Shown piece by piece: positions 34,090 through 43,163 of a DNA stretch of 64,000 nucleotides. Below the pieces are notes generated by a model. That model saw only the letters and a list, made by a program, of their open reading frames with translations. It had not been told where the DNA came from and made no database searches. Within the stretch, counting starts at the first letter, position 1. Every line of letters begins with the position of its first letter. A program made the translations under genes and the position numbers. Source of the DNA: DATJGS01 sp035494735 (lineage in GTDB: Bacteria; Eisenbacteria; RBG-16-71-46). Location: the NCBI GenBank assembly GCA_035494735.1, contig DATJGS010000037.1, forward strand, positions 1 to 64,000. Reading direction: 5' to 3'.

Positions 34090-35028
34090 ATGACGCCACG
34101 CCCGATCGCCATCGCCTTCATACTGGTGCTTGTCGACTGCGCGCCGTCCGCCGCGCGTTGCGCTGCGGCCGCACCGAGCGCCGTGTACGCCACTTCTCCG
34201 ACTGGCGTGCTGGATCGACTGAGCGCCGCCTACGAACACCTGTCGCCCGACGAATTGGGCGCACTGCTGTCCTCGGACTACGAATTTCACCCGGGCGACG
34301 TCGCCGCGAAGTACGCGACGGGCTTCGATCGGACTTTCGAGATCACGTCGCTGCGCGGGATGCGCGATGGCGCGAAGCACGAGGGCTATGCCCCGATGCC
34401 GGCCATCGAGCGCGTGCACGTCATCGCCGAGGGCGTCACGCTCGCACCCGATCCCGAGCATCTCGATTCGACCGACTGCTACCGCGCGATCGTGTGCCGG
34501 CGATTCGGAATGAAGCTGTGGCGCGTGGGCGGCAAGACCACGACCGTGCCCGCCGAATTGCACGTGCTGCACGTCGTGCGCGGCGATGTGGCGCGGCTCC
34601 TGGACAGGCAGAGCGCGGAGCCGACGCACTGGTACCTGCGCCGCTGGCTGCAGAACGTGGACGACGCCACCGCCGCGCTGGCCGCGGCCTCCGGGAACTG
34701 CGAGGACGATCCGGTCGCGAGCGCGGCGAACACGATGTCCCTCGACGCGCCGGACGTGCCACGCGCGTTGATGGTGCACACGCTCGGAAATCCGACGTGC
34801 CCCTCCATGGCGATCCAGTGCGACCTGCCCGGGCACGAGCCCGCGCGCGTCGACGTGTTCGACGTCAGCGGACGCCTCGTGAACCACCGCGAGGTCGCGG
34901 TCTCCACGCCGGGCACGATGCGCATCGAAGCCGGCGCGGGGACGAGCGTCGCGCCCGGCGTGTACTGGGTGCGGCTCTCGCAGGCCGCGCGACGCCCCGA
35001 CACCCGCATGGTCGTCGTTGCGCGCTGA
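34090..35028 (+). CDS. Secreted protein with C-terminal sorting domain
   Basis: 312 aa. A signal peptide (residues 1-29) is followed by a helical/NTF2-like body starting VLDRLSAAYEHLSPDELGALLSSDYEFH, a pattern common in SnoaL-like exported proteins. The last 75 residues are a sorting-domain version, with the unusual segment TLGNPTCPSMAIQCDLP replacing the PNP...LP element, then ARVDVFDVSGRLV...GVYWVRLSQ. GAGG lies 7 nt before ATG 34090. It is followed closely by an outer-membrane protein gene on the same strand. Function unknown. Confidence 0.72.
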   Translation: MTPRPIAIAFILVLVDCAPSAARCAAAAPSAVYATSPTGVLDRLSAAYEHLSPDELGALLSSDYEFHPGDVAAKYATGFDRTFEITSLRGMRDGAKHEGYAPMPAIERVHVIAEGVTLAPDPEHLDSTDCYRAIVCRRFGMKLWRVGGKTTTVPAELHVLHVVRGDVARLLDRQSAEPTHWYLRRWLQNVDDATAALAAASGNCEDDPVASAANTMSLDAPDVPRALMVHTLGNPTCPSMAIQCDLPGHEPARVDVFDVSGRLVNHREVAVSTPGTMRIEAGAGTSVAPGVYWVRLSQAARRPDTRMVVVAR

Positions 35029-35110
35029 CCGCGCCCGGCGGCGCGGGGCCCTGCGGAGGCGGCGCGCACCATCCGAAGGGAACGCGCACCACGGCGCTCG
35101 AGGATCGATC

Positions 35111-35842
35111 GTGAGGACATGGCTTGCCGTCGCGACGCTCGCCATCCTGTCGACTCTGTGCCAGGCCTCGGCGGCCACGGCCGGAATCGGCCCTTACGTT
35201 CGACTAGGCTTCGGCCCCGATCAGTTGCGCATGGCCGAGATCAACGCCGGGATCATGAGCGACCAGGACGCGCTGCGCGCGGGCGGCTACCCGGCGAACT
35301 TCCAGAAGATCCGCATCGCGGCAGGCCCCGAAGCGGCGGTCGGACTGTGGCTGCTGCCGGGCTTTCGCGTCGGAGCGGTCTATGGGGCCGAGCGCAGCAC
35401 GCGGGACAATCTTTTGAACGTCCCGGGCCAGCTCTTCTTCGATCACCGATTCGAATTCCGCGTGACGGAGATCGGCGGCGAAGCGGCCATACGCATCGTC
35501 CGGCTGGCCGGCCTCAGCATTGGTGGACAGGTCGTGCGCAGTCGGGCCACGGGAAGCGAGGCCCTCAGCGTGGACCAACCCGGCAGTCTGTTCCACTACG
35601 ACGCGACCGCGGAGCGAACGCTGACGACGTACGGCGCGTTCATCGGACTCGACCAGACGAACGAGATTGGAATCGCGGGTTACGTCCGCGCGGGCTACCG
35701 GTTTCGCGACATGGGCCACATGCCGAGCCGCGGCACCGTGTCGGACGGGACGAACACGACGTCCTTCACCGGCTCGTCGATCGACGTCGACTACAGCGGC
35801 TTCTACGTCATGGCCGGGGCGGGGTTCGACCTGAGGCACTGA
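35111..35842 (+). CDS. Outer-membrane beta-barrel-like protein
   Basis: 243 aa. A signal peptide ends about residue 24 (ASAATAG). Alternating strands follow: GPYVRLGFGPDQLRM, AAVGLWLLPGFRVGAVYG, FEFRVTEIGGEAAIRIVR, LTTYGAFIGLDQTNEIGIAGYVRAGYRF and a final YSGFYVMAGAGFDLRH. This repeats the aromatic/small alternation of small outer-membrane barrels. GTG 35111 is preceded by GAGGA. Role unknown. Confidence 0.75.
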   Translation: MRTWLAVATLAILSTLCQASAATAGIGPYVRLGFGPDQLRMAEINAGIMSDQDALRAGGYPANFQKIRIAAGPEAAVGLWLLPGFRVGAVYGAERSTRDNLLNVPGQLFFDHRFEFRVTEIGGEAAIRIVRLAGLSIGGQVVRSRATGSEALSVDQPGSLFHYDATAERTLTTYGAFIGLDQTNEIGIAGYVRAGYRFRDMGHMPSRGTVSDGTNTTSFTGSSIDVDYSGFYVMAGAGFDLRH

Positions 35843-35925
35843 GCGGCGAGCCGGGTTCCCGCACCGAACGTCGCGGGGTCGCGCGCCGCGGGCGCCTCAC
35901 CCGCGCGATCAGCGCCGCCGGTTCG

Positions 35926-37017
35926 TCAGTGCAGCCGCTTCCGGCGGTTGCGCACGAAGTCGCGGAACACGTACGCGCCGAGGTTCTGCGGATCGGCCTC
36001 GTAGATGCGGCCGTGGTTCAGCTCGGTGAGCTTGCGCACGAAGTCGAGCAGCGGCGCGTCGGCGGCAAGCATGAACGTCGTGATCGTGATGCGCTTGCGC
36101 CGGCAGTACGCGGCCTCTTCCAGCGTCTTGTTCACGATCTTGGGATCCAGCCCGAACGGATTCTTGTAGAGCCGCCCGAACTCGCGGATCGCGGACGGCT
36201 TGCCGTCCGTGATCATGAAGATCTGCTTGTTCACGCCCTTGCGCGACGCGAGGATGCGCTGCGCGAGCTGCAGCCCGGCCTTCGTGTTCGTGTGGTACGG
36301 GCCGGCCTGGATCTTCAGCAGATCCTTCAGCGAAACCTGCGCCGCGTCGTCGCCGAACAGCACGACGTCGAGCGAGTCCTTCGGGTAGCGCGTCTGGATG
36401 AGCTGGGTGAGCGCGAGCGCGATCTTCTTGGCCGGGGTGATGCGATCCTCGCCGTACAGGATCATGCTGTGGCTCACGTCGACCATCAGCACCGTCGCGC
36501 ACGCCGACAGGTGCTCCTGCTCGTAGACCTCGAGATCGCTCTCTTCGATCGTGAGCTCGTCGATGCCGTGGTTCTTGACGGCGTTGCTCACCGAGCCCAG
36601 CGGATCGAGATCGCTGACGCTGTCGCCGAACTGCCAGGCGCGCGTCTCGCTCAGGCGTTCGCCGCCCTTGCCCGCGACCGGCGTGCGGTGATCGCCGGCG
36701 CCGCCCGCGGCCAGCGCCGAGAAGATCTCGTTCAGCGAGTCCTGGCGGATGCGCCGCTCGCCCTTCGCCGTGACCTCGAAGCCCTGCGGCGTGCGCTTCG
36801 CCTCGCCGGACTCCTCGAGCATCTTCTTGAACTCGTCGACGCCGAAGCGCTCGTTGAAGAACCCGTACTGCTCGCCGAAGTGCTCCATCCAGCGCAGCGC
36901 CTCATCGACGTCCCCGCCGGTCTGCAGGAGCAGATTGCGGTAGATGTCCATGAGCTGCTTGAGGAACTGGAGATCGTCGGGGTTGGGTCCCCGCCAACTG
37001 GAATAGTCGAAGCGCAT
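35926..37017 (-). CDS. vWA-domain protein, partner of MoxR-like ATPase
   Basis: 363 aa. An N-terminal helical domain (residues 1-165) is followed by a vWA domain with MIDAS DVSHS at 180-184, then TKAGLQLAQRI and ITDGKPSA as second and third metal segments. This architecture (helical N-terminus, then VLMVDVSHSMILYGEDR) is the usual partner of the 500-aa MoxR-like ATPases of the kind encoded at 41310. ATG 37017 has no clear Shine-Dalgarno. It ends the operon; the 113-nt gap after the secretin gene may hold its own promoter. Role: metal-dependent adaptor for a chaperone-like ATPase. Confidence 0.9.
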   Translation of the reverse strand: MRFDYSSWRGPNPDDLQFLKQLMDIYRNLLLQTGGDVDEALRWMEHFGEQYGFFNERFGVDEFKKMLEESGEAKRTPQGFEVTAKGERRIRQDSLNEIFSALAAGGAGDHRTPVAGKGGERLSETRAWQFGDSVSDLDPLGSVSNAVKNHGIDELTIEESDLEVYEQEHLSACATVLMVDVSHSMILYGEDRITPAKKIALALTQLIQTRYPKDSLDVVLFGDDAAQVSLKDLLKIQAGPYHTNTKAGLQLAQRILASRKGVNKQIFMITDGKPSAIREFGRLYKNPFGLDPKIVNKTLEEAAYCRRKRITITTFMLAADAPLLDFVRKLTELNHGRIYEADPQNLGAYVFRDFVRNRRKRLH

Positions 37018-37130
37018 CGTGGTGCTCGAGGTCCTTCGATTCGGCGCTCGTGGCCGAGCGCTGGAGCTTCTGCCGGATGGACGGCGGCCGCGCGTATTCT
37101 CGCACGTTTCGCGGCCGCCGTCTCCCCCGC

Positions 37131-38156
37131 CTACCGGCCCTCGATGGCCTTGCGCGTGTCCGGATCCAGCGTCGCTTCGAGGTCCACGACGTGCGGCGTG
37201 ATCACGATGAAGCTCTCGCGCCGCGAGTGGTCCGTGATCTCGCGCGAGAACAGGAACGGCAGCACCGAGCCGAGCAGCGGGAAGCGCCGGTGCCGCGTGC
37301 TGTCCAGCGTGCGCGTGAAGCCGCCGAGCAGCACGGTCTGTCCGTCCTTCACGGTCACCGTGTTCTCCACGATCTGCCCGTCCTTGACCGGGCTGCCCGA
37401 GATGTCCGACGACAGGGTCGTCAGCTCGGCCTTCAAGTCGAGCCTCAGATAGCCGCTCTCGCCGACCGACGGAATCACGTCGAGACGGAGCCCCGCGTCC
37501 ATCGAGTCGGTGGCGAACACGTTCGCGTACGACGAATAGCGCGTGACGTACGTGACGCGCTGGCCGTCGAGGATCGTGGCCTCGTGATTGTTGAGCGTCA
37601 GGATGCGCGGCGCGTCGCGCGTGGTGGCGATGCCCTGCTCCTCGAGCAGCTTGATGGCCTGCGTCAGGCTGCCGTTCACGTCGAGGAGCCCGCGATTGAT
37701 GCTCACCGGCGGAAAGTTGCCGCCGCCCTGGCGCTGCCACTGCTGGTCGCCCTGCACGCTGGCCGAGAACCGGCTCCAGTCGAAGCCGGCGTCACGCGCC
37801 TTGTCGGCGTCCATCTCGACGATGCGCGCCTCGATCGAGACCTGGCGGGGCGGCACGTCGAACGCTTTCGCCATGTCCTCGACCGCGCCGACTTCCTCGG
37901 ACGCGCCGCTCAACACGACCATGTTCGACGCGTCGTTGCGCCGCACTTCGACGGCGTGCGTCGTGCCGCCCGCGCTCCACTCGACCACGCGCCGCGCACC
38001 GACGTCATGCGCGCCGAGCATGGCCTCGAGTTCGGCGGGCGGCAGGTACTGCGGCTTGAACACGAGCGTGCGTTGGGTCTGGGCCGACGCGGCGCCCGTC
38101 ACGAGACACGCGGCCAGCACGGCGGCCGCCATGGCCATCGCGTAACGATAAGTCAT
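37131..38156 (-). CDS. Secretin-like (GspD/PilQ) protein
   Basis: 341 aa with a signal peptide (residues 1-25, ASAQ). A short N-domain with VVLSGASEEVGAVEDMAKAFDVPPRQVSIEARIVEMD is the end of an N1/N3-type ring. The secretin core includes FDWSRFSASV, ITLNNHEATILDGQRV, GLRLDVIPSV and TVTVKDGQTVLLGGFTRT. The C-terminal PLLGSVLPFLF...HSRRESFIVITPHVV is the strongest secretin signature. It is much smaller than GspD (about 650 aa), so it may form a minimal pore or ring. Its ATG overlaps the CHAT gene stop by 4 nt, so it is translationally coupled to that protease. Confidence 0.9.
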   Translation of the reverse strand: MTYRYAMAMAAAVLAACLVTGAASAQTQRTLVFKPQYLPPAELEAMLGAHDVGARRVVEWSAGGTTHAVEVRRNDASNMVVLSGASEEVGAVEDMAKAFDVPPRQVSIEARIVEMDADKARDAGFDWSRFSASVQGDQQWQRQGGGNFPPVSINRGLLDVNGSLTQAIKLLEEQGIATTRDAPRILTLNNHEATILDGQRVTYVTRYSSYANVFATDSMDAGLRLDVIPSVGESGYLRLDLKAELTTLSSDISGSPVKDGQIVENTVTVKDGQTVLLGGFTRTLDSTRHRRFPLLGSVLPFLFSREITDHSRRESFIVITPHVVDLEATLDPDTRKAIEGR

Positions 38157-41100
38157 GAGCTCTCCCTCTCGCTGGAATCGGCGTCGGCCCCGGAGCCGCG
38201 TCTCGGCCCGGGATCCGTCGTGGAACGTGAATCGGTACGCGCCGGTGCGCGTTTCATTCCCGGGAATGTCTCGGGACCGTCACGGCGCGGCCGCCGGAAC
38301 AGAAGGCCGGCCGCCACCAGCAGCGCCGCCCCGCCGATCGCCAGCCAGCCGCCGCGCCCGAACGGCGGACGCGCCGCGAGGGGCGGGCGCACGCCACCGT
38401 CGCCGATCAGCACGTAGCCGGCCCAGTAGAACGGCGCGTGCGTCTCGCGGCGCGCGGCCAGAGCGTTCTGCGCGTCGCGCAGGGCCTCCGCGGCGGTGGC
38501 CCCACCGGCCAGCGAGGCATAGAACGCCGCGGCCAGGCGTTCGCTCGCCGCGTCCTCGACCGGCCACAGCGTGGCCACGACCGCGGGCACGCCGGCCGCG
38601 AGGAACGCGCCGGCCAGCCCGGCCACGCCTTCGCCGGTCAGCGGCTCCCCACCGGCCGACTGGCAACTGGACAGCACGATCAGGTCGTCGTCGAGCCGGG
38701 TCGTCGCGATACTGGCCGCGGTCAGCACCGAGTCCGCGCCCTCGGGCGTGAGGCGCAGGCCGGAACGCCACGGCAACTGATCGTCCAACTCGGCGTGGCC
38801 CGCGAAGTGGACGATGGCATGCCGGCCGAGCGCGGGCGGCGCACCGTCCGGCGTCGGACGCCACACGGTCACATCGCGATAGTTCCGCGCGAGGGCCCCC
38901 GCTTCGCGCAAGGCCCCGGGCAGAGCAGGCTCTCCGCGGCGCCCCGCGCCGACCACGGCGAGCAGCCCGTGCGCCGCTCGCGCGCCGTGCGCGCGCAGCT
39001 GGACGAGCACGGCCGCGGACGGCACGCGCGTCATGACGTGGCGCGCGAGCAGCGACGCGCCGTCCGCGGGAGCGAGCGCGGCGAACGCGACCCGGTGCAG
39101 CGGGCCGTCCGGCGCGACCAGCACGCGCCGCGCCCGCGCGAGTTCGGCGCTCACGTCGCCCAGCAGCAGCGTGCCCAGCTCGCGCGTCGCAGCGCGCGTG
39201 GCCAGCGAGTCGCTGCCGGCGTTCGCGAGCAGGTCCGCGGCGAGCGCCACGCGTGGCGCGAGCGCTCCGGCGCCCGGCAGCCCGATCACGCGCGCGCCGC
39301 CGCGCGTCACCGCGAACAGCAGCGTCGTGTCGTCGTCGCACGCGTACTCGAGCAATAGCTCATCGGGCCGCAGCGCCGCCTGCACGGCGCCCAGCGTCAC
39401 CCCCGGTGCATCCAACCACGCCGGCCCCTGCCCGGTGAACGCCTGCGGCCCCGCCATGCGCTCGAGCAGCGTGCGCGTCTTGAACCGCTCGAGCCGCGCG
39501 AGCGCCTCGGCGATCGGGGTCGTGTCCGATGGCGCGGGCGTCGCGCTCGTGTCGGGCAGCGAGTCCGCGCCGTCCGCGCGAGGCGGGCGGGGGGGGCCGG
39601 GTGAAAACTGGGGGTAGGGCTGGAGCCCCGGCGGAGAGGGGTGGAGGGGTTGGGACGACGGGCCCCTACCCCCTGTTTTCACCCGGCTCGCCCCGCCCGC
39701 CTCGCCCCCGCGAACGGACTCGTCCAACGCGAGCAGCGGCCCCTCGATCATCAGCACGGCGGCGAGTTCGCCGCGGCGTTCGCGGGACTCGAGGTTGGAG
39801 ACGCGGAGCCGGCCGGACTCCCAGGCGCGCGTGGCGCGCGCGAAGCTGCTTTCGGCGTCGGCGAATCGGCCGAGGCGGCGTTGGGCGCGGAGCGCTTCGC
39901 TCCACGCCGCGCTCGCGAGATCGACGTCGCCCTGCGCTTCGAGCTGGCGCGCGAGCGGCACGGCGATCGTCGTGGCCTCGGCGTAGCGGCCGAGCCGGGT
40001 GAGCTGGCGGATCTCGAGCAGCGTGATCTCGGAGCGATACGCGAACTCGATGCCCGACGACAGCCGGCGCTGCACGCGGCGCGCGAGGTCGAGCGCGGCG
40101 GCGGCGCTGTCCTGACCGGCGAGCGCGCGCAGCAGCCCGAGCGCGGCCAGCGCGGTCGCGTCGGACGTGGCCCGGCGATCGAGACCGAGCACGGCGCGCC
40201 ACTCGGCCTTCGCTTCCTCGGGTCGCTTCGCGGCGAGCAGGGCCGAGCCCACGAACACGTGCTGGAACGGGACCTCCGTGCCGAGGCCGGCCGATTCCGC
40301 GGCGGCCAGGGCGCGCTGCGCGAAATGCATCGCCTCGTCGACGCGCCCGAGCGACAGGTCGATCTCGATGAGATTGTCGAGGATCACGACTTCGTTGCGC
40401 GTCTCGCCGCGCGCGTGGTTCAGCTCGGCGAGTTCGGCGTAGGCGGCGGCGGCGCGCGCCGGATCGCCGATCATGGCGTCGATGCCGGCCAGGTTCGCGG
40501 TGGCCTCGGCGCCCCGGCGCACGTCGCCGGCCTTCCCCGCGCTCGCGCGGCTGCGTTCGTAGAAACGCCGCGCGCCCGCGTAGTCGCCGCGCAGCATCTG
40601 GATGTCGCCGATCTGGCCGAGCGCGAACGCCTGGCCGGTCTCGTTCCCCGTGCGCTCGAACAATCGCGACGCGGCGACGAACTTGTCCTCGGCGCTCTCC
40701 ACGTTGTTGCGCACGCGCAGGTCCAGCCAGCCGAGCTGGCCCAGCGACCAGCCCTGCTGGTCGAGGTTCGTGGTGAGTTCGGCGAGCGCCTGCCAGTCGA
40801 ACGACACGCTCTGCGCCTGATCGTAGTCGCCGCGCACCACGGAGACCGTGGCCTCGAGCTGCATGGCGCGCAGCATGCCGGCGGTGTCGCGCGCCGCGCT
40901 CACCAGCCGCGACGCCTCGCGGATCTCGGGCATGACGCGGACCGAGCGGAGCTGGTCGCCTTCCAGCATGGCGTCGAGCAACAGCGTGCGCGCGAGCAGC
41001 GTCGGATTCCGCAGCGTGCGCGCCCGCGCCACGAGCGGCGTCACGACGGCGTGGGCCGAGTCGAGGCGACCGCCATCCAGCCAGCGGAGCGCGCGCGTCG

Positions 41101-41287
41101 AGTCGGCGGACAGGCGCGCGCCCATCTCGGCGGCGGCCTGGAGTTGTTCCGGACTGGGCGCGACCGGCGCGCGTGCGGCGTGGCGGCGCGACGCCCGGTG
41201 GTGCCTGGCGTGCGCCGTGCCGGGCGCGGCCACGAGCAGCGCGAGGACGAGGAGCAGCGCGCGCGCGCGTCCGGGGAGCGGACTCAA
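38153..41287 (-). CDS. Exported TPR-CHAT protease with C-terminal membrane anchor
   Basis: 1044 aa. A signal peptide (residues about 1-27) is followed by a long array of TPR-like helices (about 40-500), for example GDYAGARRFYERSRASAGKAG and RVDEAMHFAQRALAAAESAG. A low-complexity Pro/Gly linker (about 530-570) comes next. The C-terminal CHAT caspase-like domain (about 640-970) has catalytic His831 in HFAGHAE and Cys875 in LSSCQSAGG, with the typical GLAGAFLAAGVPAVVATLWPV helix after it. A final helix at about 980-997 and a basic cytosolic tail make it a bitopic membrane protein. It lies between the MoxR-like ATPase (22 nt) and the secretin (4-nt overlap). It should act as an envelope protease; activator and substrate are unknown. 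Confidence 0.88.
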   Translation of the reverse strand: MSPLPGRARALLLVLALLVAAPGTAHARHHRASRRHAARAPVAPSPEQLQAAAEMGARLSADSTRALRWLDGGRLDSAHAVVTPLVARARTLRNPTLLARTLLLDAMLEGDQLRSVRVMPEIREASRLVSAARDTAGMLRAMQLEATVSVVRGDYDQAQSVSFDWQALAELTTNLDQQGWSLGQLGWLDLRVRNNVESAEDKFVAASRLFERTGNETGQAFALGQIGDIQMLRGDYAGARRFYERSRASAGKAGDVRRGAEATANLAGIDAMIGDPARAAAAYAELAELNHARGETRNEVVILDNLIEIDLSLGRVDEAMHFAQRALAAAESAGLGTEVPFQHVFVGSALLAAKRPEEAKAEWRAVLGLDRRATSDATALAALGLLRALAGQDSAAAALDLARRVQRRLSSGIEFAYRSEITLLEIRQLTRLGRYAEATTIAVPLARQLEAQGDVDLASAAWSEALRAQRRLGRFADAESSFARATRAWESGRLRVSNLESRERRGELAAVLMIEGPLLALDESVRGGEAGGASRVKTGGRGPSSQPLHPSPPGLQPYPQFSPGPPRPPRADGADSLPDTSATPAPSDTTPIAEALARLERFKTRTLLERMAGPQAFTGQGPAWLDAPGVTLGAVQAALRPDELLLEYACDDDTTLLFAVTRGGARVIGLPGAGALAPRVALAADLLANAGSDSLATRAATRELGTLLLGDVSAELARARRVLVAPDGPLHRVAFAALAPADGASLLARHVMTRVPSAAVLVQLRAHGARAAHGLLAVVGAGRRGEPALPGALREAGALARNYRDVTVWRPTPDGAPPALGRHAIVHFAGHAELDDQLPWRSGLRLTPEGADSVLTAASIATTRLDDDLIVLSSCQSAGGEPLTGEGVAGLAGAFLAAGVPAVVATLWPVEDAASERLAAAFYASLAGGATAAEALRDAQNALAARRETHAPFYWAGYVLIGDGGVRPPLAARPPFGRGGWLAIGGAALLVAAGLLFRRPRRDGPETFPGMKRAPARTDSRSTTDPGPRRGSGADADSSERESS
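39580..39703. repeat. 41-nt imperfect inverted repeat inside the CHAT gene
   Basis: Arms at 39580-39620 and 39663-39703 match over 41 nt with 4 mismatches, around a 42-nt spacer. It encodes the Pro/Gly-rich linker and keeps the frame, like palindromic elements inserted into genes. The core GGGTAGGG also occurs in the element at 42948-43094. Confidence 0.75.
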
Positions 41288-41309
41288 GCGGCGGCCGTCT
41301 CCACGATGT

Positions 41310-42818
41310 CTAGTCCTCGCCGCCCAGGCCGCTCAGCATGCTCTTCAGCATGTCCTTGTACGACGTCGTCGTCCCGTCGGTGCGCTCGCGCGACAGCATC
41401 GAGCTCTGGTGCAGCCCTTCGAGCACCAGCTCCATGGCCACGGCGCCCTCGTCGAGGTTCGCGGGCTCGAGATACTTCGTGGCCAGCGCCGCGAGTCCCT
41501 TCACCTGGGACAGCCGTTTCGCGAACTCGGCCTGCGGCACGTCGTCCGCGATCTCGACGTGGTTGCCCGACGAGAACCATTCGAGGATCGGCCGGTACTC
41601 GGACGACGCCATCTCGCTCTCGCCCTCAGGCGGCGTGGCGCCGCGCCGCGTGCGACGCGGCTTGTACGCGTCGGGGAAGCGCTGCGTGAACACCGCCTTC
41701 ACGCCGCGCCCGAGCAGCGCGCGCGCCACGTTGAGCGCGCCCTCCTGCTCGCCCTCGAGCACCAGCTCCACCTTGCCGCTCACCGCGGACACCGCCTGCT
41801 GCAGGTCGCACACGCGCGCGACGACTTTCGTCTCGCCGGTCAGGAGCCCGCGCCGCTCGGCGTTGCTCACCAGGTTCTCGAGCAGCGCGATCGGCAGGCG
41901 CGCCGACACGCCGCTGTTCTGATCGACGTACTCGCTCTTGCGCGCCTGGATCGCGACTTCCTCGACCAGCTCGCGCAGGAACGCCGGCACGTCGACCGCG
42001 ATGTCGCCGTCGCGCTCCGTCCACGACTCCTGCCGCGTGATCGCCAGGCCCTGATCGCGCTCCAGCGGATAGTGCGTGACGATCTGCGAATTGATGCGGT
42101 CGCGCAGCGGCGTGATGATGTTGCCGCGGTTCGTGTAGTCCTCGGGATTCGCCGAGAACACCATCACCACGTCGAGCGGAATCCGCACCGGGAAGCCGCG
42201 GATCTGGAAATCCTTCTCTTCGAGAATGTTCAGGAGCCCCACCTGGATGCGCGGCTGCAGGTCGGGCAGTTCGTTGATCGCGAAGATGCCGCGGTGCGTG
42301 CGCGGAATGATGCCGTAGTGGATGACGCGCTCGTCCGAGTAGTCGAGCTTGAGCGTGGCCGCCTTGATCGGATCGATGTCGCCGATGAGATCGGCGATCG
42401 TCACGTCGGGCGTGGCCAGCTTCTCCTGATAGCGCTGGTCGCGATGCAGCCAGGCGAGCGGCGTCGCGTCGCCGTGCACCGCGATCTGGGTGCGCGCGTG
42501 GTGCGTGAGCGGCGTGAGCGGATCGCTGTTCAGCGGACAGCCCTCGATGGCCGGGATCCACTCGTCGAGGAACTGGAGCAGCGAGCGCAGCAGGCGGGTC
42601 TTGGCCTGCCCGCGCAGTCCGAGCAGGATGAAGTCGTGGCGCGACAGGATGGCGTTCACGATCTGCGGCTCGACCGTGTGCTCGTAGCCGACGATGCCCG
42701 GGAACAACGGGCCGCCCGCGCGCAGCCGCGCGATCAGATTGGCGCGCATCTCGTCCTTGACGGAACGCGCGCGATAGCCGGCGGCCTTGAGTTCGCCGAG
42801 TGTGCGGGGACGGGACAT
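41310..42818 (-). CDS. MoxR-like AAA+ ATPase (Mg-chelatase ChlI-like)
   Basis: 502 aa. Walker A variant GLRGQAKT (67-74), pre-sensor ATPLAWLHRDQRYQEKLATPDVTIADLIGDIDPIK, a Walker-B-like IFAINELPDL (179-187, Asn for the usual Asp), a sensor-1 region around SANPEDYTNRG, and a helical lid. This matches the roughly 500-residue MoxR relatives often annotated as magnesium chelatase or sigma-54-dependent regulators. They act as chaperones with a vWA partner, here encoded at the other end of the operon. ATG 42818 follows a 345-nt gap with a palindromic element. Role: ATP-driven remodelling of membrane or envelope complexes. Confidence 0.92.
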   Translation of the reverse strand: MSRPRTLGELKAAGYRARSVKDEMRANLIARLRAGGPLFPGIVGYEHTVEPQIVNAILSRHDFILLGLRGQAKTRLLRSLLQFLDEWIPAIEGCPLNSDPLTPLTHHARTQIAVHGDATPLAWLHRDQRYQEKLATPDVTIADLIGDIDPIKAATLKLDYSDERVIHYGIIPRTHRGIFAINELPDLQPRIQVGLLNILEEKDFQIRGFPVRIPLDVVMVFSANPEDYTNRGNIITPLRDRINSQIVTHYPLERDQGLAITRQESWTERDGDIAVDVPAFLRELVEEVAIQARKSEYVDQNSGVSARLPIALLENLVSNAERRGLLTGETKVVARVCDLQQAVSAVSGKVELVLEGEQEGALNVARALLGRGVKAVFTQRFPDAYKPRRTRRGATPPEGESEMASSEYRPILEWFSSGNHVEIADDVPQAEFAKRLSQVKGLAALATKYLEPANLDEGAVAMELVLEGLHQSSMLSRERTDGTTTSYKDMLKSMLSGLGGED

Positions 42819-42947
42819 CGGGTGCGATCTCCTTGCAAGCGTTCGCGGCGGCGGCCCTGTCGTGGGGAAGTAGGCGGAAGTCTATGCGGTCGGTGTGGCG
42901 GGCGCAATTGGCGGGGGCGTTACGTTCGGTATGCGTGGCGCTGTGCT

Positions 42948-43094
42948 GGAGTGGCTGGAGCGGACGTCATGGGTAGGGACCCGCTCGCCTGCGCATCCCT
43001 GCTTCGGCTCGCTCTGCCTCGGCTCGCTCCGCCAGTCCCTGGCTCCCGCGAGCCTCAGACGGTCCCTACCCATGACGTCCACTCCCGCCACTCC
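42948..43094. repeat. 34-nt near-perfect inverted repeat, MITE/REP-like
   Basis: Arms at 42948-42981 and 43061-43094 are 34 nt with two mismatches and include GACGTCATGGGTAGGGACC. The 79-nt spacer contains repeats of the type GGCTCGCTC. No coding capacity. It looks like a non-autonomous mobile palindrome or a transcript-end structure of either flanking gene. Confidence 0.75.
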
Positions 43095-43149
43095 CTCAAC
43101 GCTCGCAATAGCGCGGCCGGCCGCTCGCGTGTGCCGGGCCGGCCGCTGC

Positions 43150-43155
43150 TATCTT
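43150..43155 (+). promoter_or_regulatory. -10-like hexamer of a probable leaderless gene
   Basis: TATCTT ends 8 nt before ATG 43164, without a Shine-Dalgarno; transcript start would coincide with the ATG. Confidence 0.4.
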
Positions 43156-43163
43156 GCGCTGAC

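Larger units (their letters stand above)
42819..43163. other. Divergent intergenic region holding a palindromic element
   Basis: 345 nt between the leftward MoxR operon and the rightward EEP gene. It contains the 34-nt inverted repeat at 42948-43094. The -10-like TATCTT at 43150 serves the EEP gene. A short run rich in GAGCGAGCCGA-type direct repeats lies in the spacer. Confidence 0.6.

Noticed and set aside
40848..43163. Long rightward frame before the EEP gene
   Set aside because: Antisense to the CHAT and MoxR-like genes; no protein family seen before ATG 43164.
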